A stretch of 64,000 nt of DNA from Nocardioides sp. QY071 (GTDB lineage Bacteria; Actinomycetota; Actinomycetes; Propionibacteriales; Nocardioidaceae): positions 248,001 to 312,000 of the forward strand of contig NZ_CP124681.1 in NCBI RefSeq assembly GCF_029961765.1, written 5' to 3'. Shown here one piece after another: positions 61,340 through 64,000 of the stretch. The notes beneath the pieces were generated by a model. The model was not told where the DNA came from. It made no database searches and saw nothing but the letters and a program-made list of their open reading frames with translations. The position numbers were made by a program, and so were the translations under genes. Within the stretch, counting starts at the first letter, position 1. Each line of letters starts with the position of its first letter.

Positions 61340-62875
61340 ATGTCCACGGACCTCGTGCTGCGCGACCTGCTCGGTCCCGCACTGGCGCGCCACGCCGCCC
61401 GGCCCGCGATCGTCACGGATGCACGCACCTGGACGTACGCCGACCTCGACGTCGCCGCCCGCTCCCTGGCGGCCGCGCTGCAGGCGAACGGCGTGACGCC
61501 GGGGACCGCGGTGGCGCTGATCCTCCCGAACGGCGCCGAGTACGTCGTCGCCGACCTGGCCGTCGCCCTGCTGGGAGCGGCCAAGGTGCCGCTCAACCTG
61601 ATGCTGTCCGACGACGAGCAGGCGTACATGTTGACCGACTCCCGGGCCGTGGTGTGCGTGGTGACGCACGACCGGCTCGCGTCGGTGGAGCTCGCCCGCG
61701 ATCGCGGAGCGGACCCGTTCGCGATCGTCGTGGGCGGCCCGGACGACGGGTGGCACGCGGCGCTCGCCACCGCACCGCTTCCGGAGCTGCCGCCCGTGCC
61801 GTCCGACGCGGCGGCGCTGATCATGTACACCGGCGGCACCACCGGCCTCCCCAAGGGCGTCGTCCACCAGCAGCGCGGCCTGGCGATGAACCTGGTCTCG
61901 CACCTCGTCGAGATGGAGCTGACCGCCGAGGACGTCCTGCTGCTCACCTCGCCTCTGCCGCACAGCGCCGGATTCCTGCTGCAGGCCGCTCTCGCCAAGG
62001 GCGCCCGCACCATGCTCGAGGACCGCTTCGACGTCGAGCAGGTCCTGGACCGGGTCGAGCGCGACGGGGTCAGCTACCTGTTCCTGGTGCCGACCATGAT
62101 CTACCGGCTCCTCGACGCCGTCGTGGCCCGCGACTCCTTCGACGCCAGCGCGCTGCGCACCATCCTGTACGGCGCCGCGCCGATCACGCCCGACCGGCTC
62201 GAGCAGGGGCTCGCCCTGTTCGGCCCGGTGTTCGTGCAGCTCTACGCCCAGTCGGAGGCGCCGAACTTCCTCACCCGGCTGCGGCGCGACGACCACCGTG
62301 CCGACGGTGCGGGCGCGGGACGCCTCACCAGCTGTGGCCAGTCGGTGCTGATGGCCGAGGTGCGCGTGGTCCGGGAGGACGGGACCCCCTGCGACCCGGA
62401 CGAGGTCGGGGAGGTGACCGCGCGGTCGCCGTACACGATGCAGGGCTATCTCGACCGGCCGGTCGAGACGGCGGAAGCGCTGCGGGACGGCTGGCTGCAC
62501 ACCGGCGACCTCGGCTTCCTGACCGCGGACGGCTACCTGCACCTCGTCGACCGCAAGAAGGACATGATCATCACCGGCGGGCTCAACGTCTACTCCAGCG
62601 AGGTCGAGCAGGTGCTCGCCCGACTGGCCGGGGTCAAGAGCGTCGCCGTCGCCGGGATCCCGCACCCCGATTGGGGCGAGGCCGTCGTCGCCTTCGTCGT
62701 CCCGGCCGACGCCGACGTCACCCGGGAGTCGATCCTCGCCGCCGCGCGGGCCGAGCTCACGACGTACAAGCGACCCAAGGACGTGGTCCTGGTCGACACG
62801 CTGCCGACGACCGCCGTCGGCAAGGTGGACAAGAAGGCCCTCCGGGCCCGGATGAGAAACGGAGACGACTCATGA
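61340..62875 (+). CDS. acyl-CoA ligase (AMP-binding, ANL superfamily)
   Basis: A 511-aa adenylate-forming enzyme. A3 motif IMYTGGTTGLPKGVVHQ; the A5 region FVQLYAQSEAPNFL; A7-A8 WLHTGDLGFL and VDRKKDMIITGGLNVYSSEV; the A10 Lys in TAVGKVDKKAL. It activates a carboxylic acid as CoA thioester; the acid is unknown. The start at ATG 61340 is preferred; GTG at 61331 overlaps the previous stop and would add three residues. Its 3' end overlaps the FAH gene by 4 nt. Confidence 0.9.
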   Translation: MSTDLVLRDLLGPALARHAARPAIVTDARTWTYADLDVAARSLAAALQANGVTPGTAVALILPNGAEYVVADLAVALLGAAKVPLNLMLSDDEQAYMLTDSRAVVCVVTHDRLASVELARDRGADPFAIVVGGPDDGWHAALATAPLPELPPVPSDAAALIMYTGGTTGLPKGVVHQQRGLAMNLVSHLVEMELTAEDVLLLTSPLPHSAGFLLQAALAKGARTMLEDRFDVEQVLDRVERDGVSYLFLVPTMIYRLLDAVVARDSFDASALRTILYGAAPITPDRLEQGLALFGPVFVQLYAQSEAPNFLTRLRRDDHRADGAGAGRLTSCGQSVLMAEVRVVREDGTPCDPDEVGEVTARSPYTMQGYLDRPVETAEALRDGWLHTGDLGFLTADGYLHLVDRKKDMIITGGLNVYSSEVEQVLARLAGVKSVAVAGIPHPDWGEAVVAFVVPADADVTRESILAAARAELTTYKRPKDVVLVDTLPTTAVGKVDKKALRARMRNGDDS

Positions 62876-63792
62876 AGTTCGCGACCTACACGGACGGCTC
62901 GGGTGCGGCACACGCCGCGGTGCTGCAGGACGGCCTGCTTTACACCGTGCCCGGCGCGGAGAGCGTCGGCGACCTGATCGGCGACGGGCTCGACGGCCTG
63001 CTCGCGCACGGCCGGGCCGCGCTGGAGGGCTCGACCCCGGTGCCGGTCGACTCGGTGCGCCTCGAGGCGCCGCTGCGCCCGCCGTCGATGCGGGACTCCA
63101 TGTGCTTCCACGAGCACATCACCAACTGCATGGGCACGGTGGACCCGCTGCACCACAGGTTCCCGGCGTTCTACCTCTCCAACCACGCGGCGGTGCTGGG
63201 CCCCAGCGACGACGCGCCGATCTCGCCGGGATGCGAGGAGTTCGACTACGAGCTCGAGGTGGCCGCCGTCATCGGCCGTCCCGGCTCCAACATCCGGCCC
63301 GAGGACGCCCGCGACCACATCGTCGGCTACACGACCTACATCGACTGGAGCGCCCGGGACCTGCAGTTCGAGGAGATGACGTTGCGGCTCGGTCCCGCCA
63401 AGGGCAAGGACGGCGCCACCACCCTGGGCCCGGTGCTCGTCTCCGCCGACGAGCTCGAGCCGCTGCGCTCGGGCAAGGGATTCGACGTCGCCATGTCCGT
63501 CGCGATCGACGGGAAGCCCATCAGTGCCGGGAACTGGTCGACGATCGACTGGTCCTTCGACGACGTCGTGGCCTACACGTCGCGGGGCACGCACCTGGTC
63601 ACCGGCGACGTGCTCGGGTCCGGCACGGTCGGCAAGGGCTGCCTGTTCGAGCAGCGCGCCCTCGACCCCGACGGCTTCCGCGGCTGGCTCCGCGAGGGCG
63701 AGGTGGTCACCTTCGAGGTCGACCTGATCGGGCGGATGGACATCCGGGTCGCGGCGCCCCTTCCGCGCCACCCGCTGAGCTCGGGCCACTGA
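62872..63792 (+). CDS. fumarylacetoacetate hydrolase-family protein (full length)
   Basis: A 306-aa FAH-fold enzyme. CEEFDYELEVAAVIGRPGSN carries the acidic metal ligands; GYTTYIDWSARDLQFEEM contains the next Asp and Arg/Asp; LGPVLVSADELEPL and TGDVLGSGTVGKG complete the active-site loops. Members hydrolyse, hydrate or decarboxylate oxo-acids such as those from ring cleavage. ATG at 62872 overlaps the CoA-ligase stop (ATGA). It is the intact counterpart of the short FAH-fold protein at 54529. Confidence 0.88.
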   Translation: MKFATYTDGSGAAHAAVLQDGLLYTVPGAESVGDLIGDGLDGLLAHGRAALEGSTPVPVDSVRLEAPLRPPSMRDSMCFHEHITNCMGTVDPLHHRFPAFYLSNHAAVLGPSDDAPISPGCEEFDYELEVAAVIGRPGSNIRPEDARDHIVGYTTYIDWSARDLQFEEMTLRLGPAKGKDGATTLGPVLVSADELEPLRSGKGFDVAMSVAIDGKPISAGNWSTIDWSFDDVVAYTSRGTHLVTGDVLGSGTVGKGCLFEQRALDPDGFRGWLREGEVVTFEVDLIGRMDIRVAAPLPRHPLSSGH

Positions 63793-63815
63793 GACCGACG
63801 AGAGAGGCGACACCC

Positions 63816-64000
63816 ATGGCGACCGACGTCCCCTACACCCGCGGCCGGCACCAGCTCAGTGAGCATTGCCACGCCTGGCTCGTCCCTGACGGGACCTGGG
63901 GCTGGAGCAATGCCGGCCTCGTGGTCGGCGACGGAGCATCGCTCCTCGTCGACACGCTCTTCGACCTGGCGATGACCCGGGAGATGCTCGACGGACTGGC
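63816..64000 (+). CDS. metallo-beta-lactamase-fold hydrolase (truncated by window edge)
   Basis: Sixty-one N-terminal residues are visible before the right edge. The strands CHAWLVPDGTWGWSNAGLVV and ASLLVDTLFD match the start of MBL-fold hydrolases; the HxHxDH metal motif would lie outside the window. ATG follows GAGAGG after a 23-nt gap from the FAH stop, so it continues the operon. Confidence 0.7.
   Translation, partial: MATDVPYTRGRHQLSEHCHAWLVPDGTWGWSNAGLVVGDGASLLVDTLFDLAMTREMLDGL

Noticed and set aside
1..64000. CRISPR arrays, insertion sequences, prophage genes
   Set aside because: No regularly spaced direct repeats, transposase or integrase motifs, or phage structural genes were seen on either strand.

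Overview
The window is one contiguous piece of a high-GC actinobacterial chromosome. It has many GTG starts and 1-8 bp start/stop overlaps. The order topA - tmk - holB, beside a DEAH helicase, an anti-sigma antagonist and a Tad-type secretion cluster, is the 'helicase/secretion neighbourhood' of Mycobacterium and Streptomyces. Sequence style and gene families fit Nocardioides or a close relative (inference; no 16S rRNA gene is present).

From 1 to about 31.8 kb the content is core-like: a truncated GAF/LytS-type sensor kinase, a methyltransferase, a degenerate Fic-fold protein, a HAD-IB phosphatase, a Tad/Flp pilus cluster (CpaE-like ATPase, TadA, TadB, TadC, a Flp-like pilin and two TadE-like proteins), a secreted M4 metalloprotease with a regulator gene upstream on the same strand, the helicase, a BldG-like antagonist, a proton-pumping pyrophosphatase, several exported or membrane proteins, topA, tmk, holB, an exported alpha/beta hydrolase, a LysR regulator and tRNA-Thr(CGT). 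Several intergenic gaps hold long, often perfect inverted repeats. Some are obvious terminators. Others, notably the tandem palindromes between topA and tmk and the branched repeat before topA, are unexplained.

Downstream of tRNA-Thr the content becomes catabolic. From 31.9 to 41.6 kb lies a compact bacterial microcompartment locus of the Rhodococcus/Mycobacterium (RMM, aminoacetone utilisation) type. It has two paralogous BMC-T trimers, one BMC-H, one BMC-P, a CoA-acylating aldehyde dehydrogenase, a class III aminotransferase-fold phospho-lyase, an APH-fold amino-alcohol kinase, an SDR, a 171-aa accessory protein, a GntR/UTRA repressor and a divergent APC permease. The expected pathway is aminoacetone to 1-amino-2-propanol, to its phosphate, to propionaldehyde, to propionyl-CoA.

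A TGGTC-N-GACCA element occurs before the GntR gene, as a phased array in the aminotransferase/permease divergent promoter, and again upstream of a separate operon at 42.7-46.7 kb (Na+/solute symporter with small subunit, M20 amidohydrolase, SDR). This suggests the microcompartment regulon extends to a second uptake and hydrolysis module. Two GAF-like/LuxR regulators flank that module, and a KstD-like flavoprotein and an amidase lie beyond it.

From 52.7 kb to the end, a PucR regulator precedes a long co-directional catabolic operon: a catalytically reduced FAH-fold protein, a metal-dependent cyclase-type hydrolase, a complete LIV-type ABC importer, a carboxymuconolactone-decarboxylase-like protein, an acyl-CoA ligase, a full-length FAH hydrolase and a truncated metallo-beta-lactamase-fold protein. 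Its substrate is unknown, probably an aromatic or other ring-derived acid.
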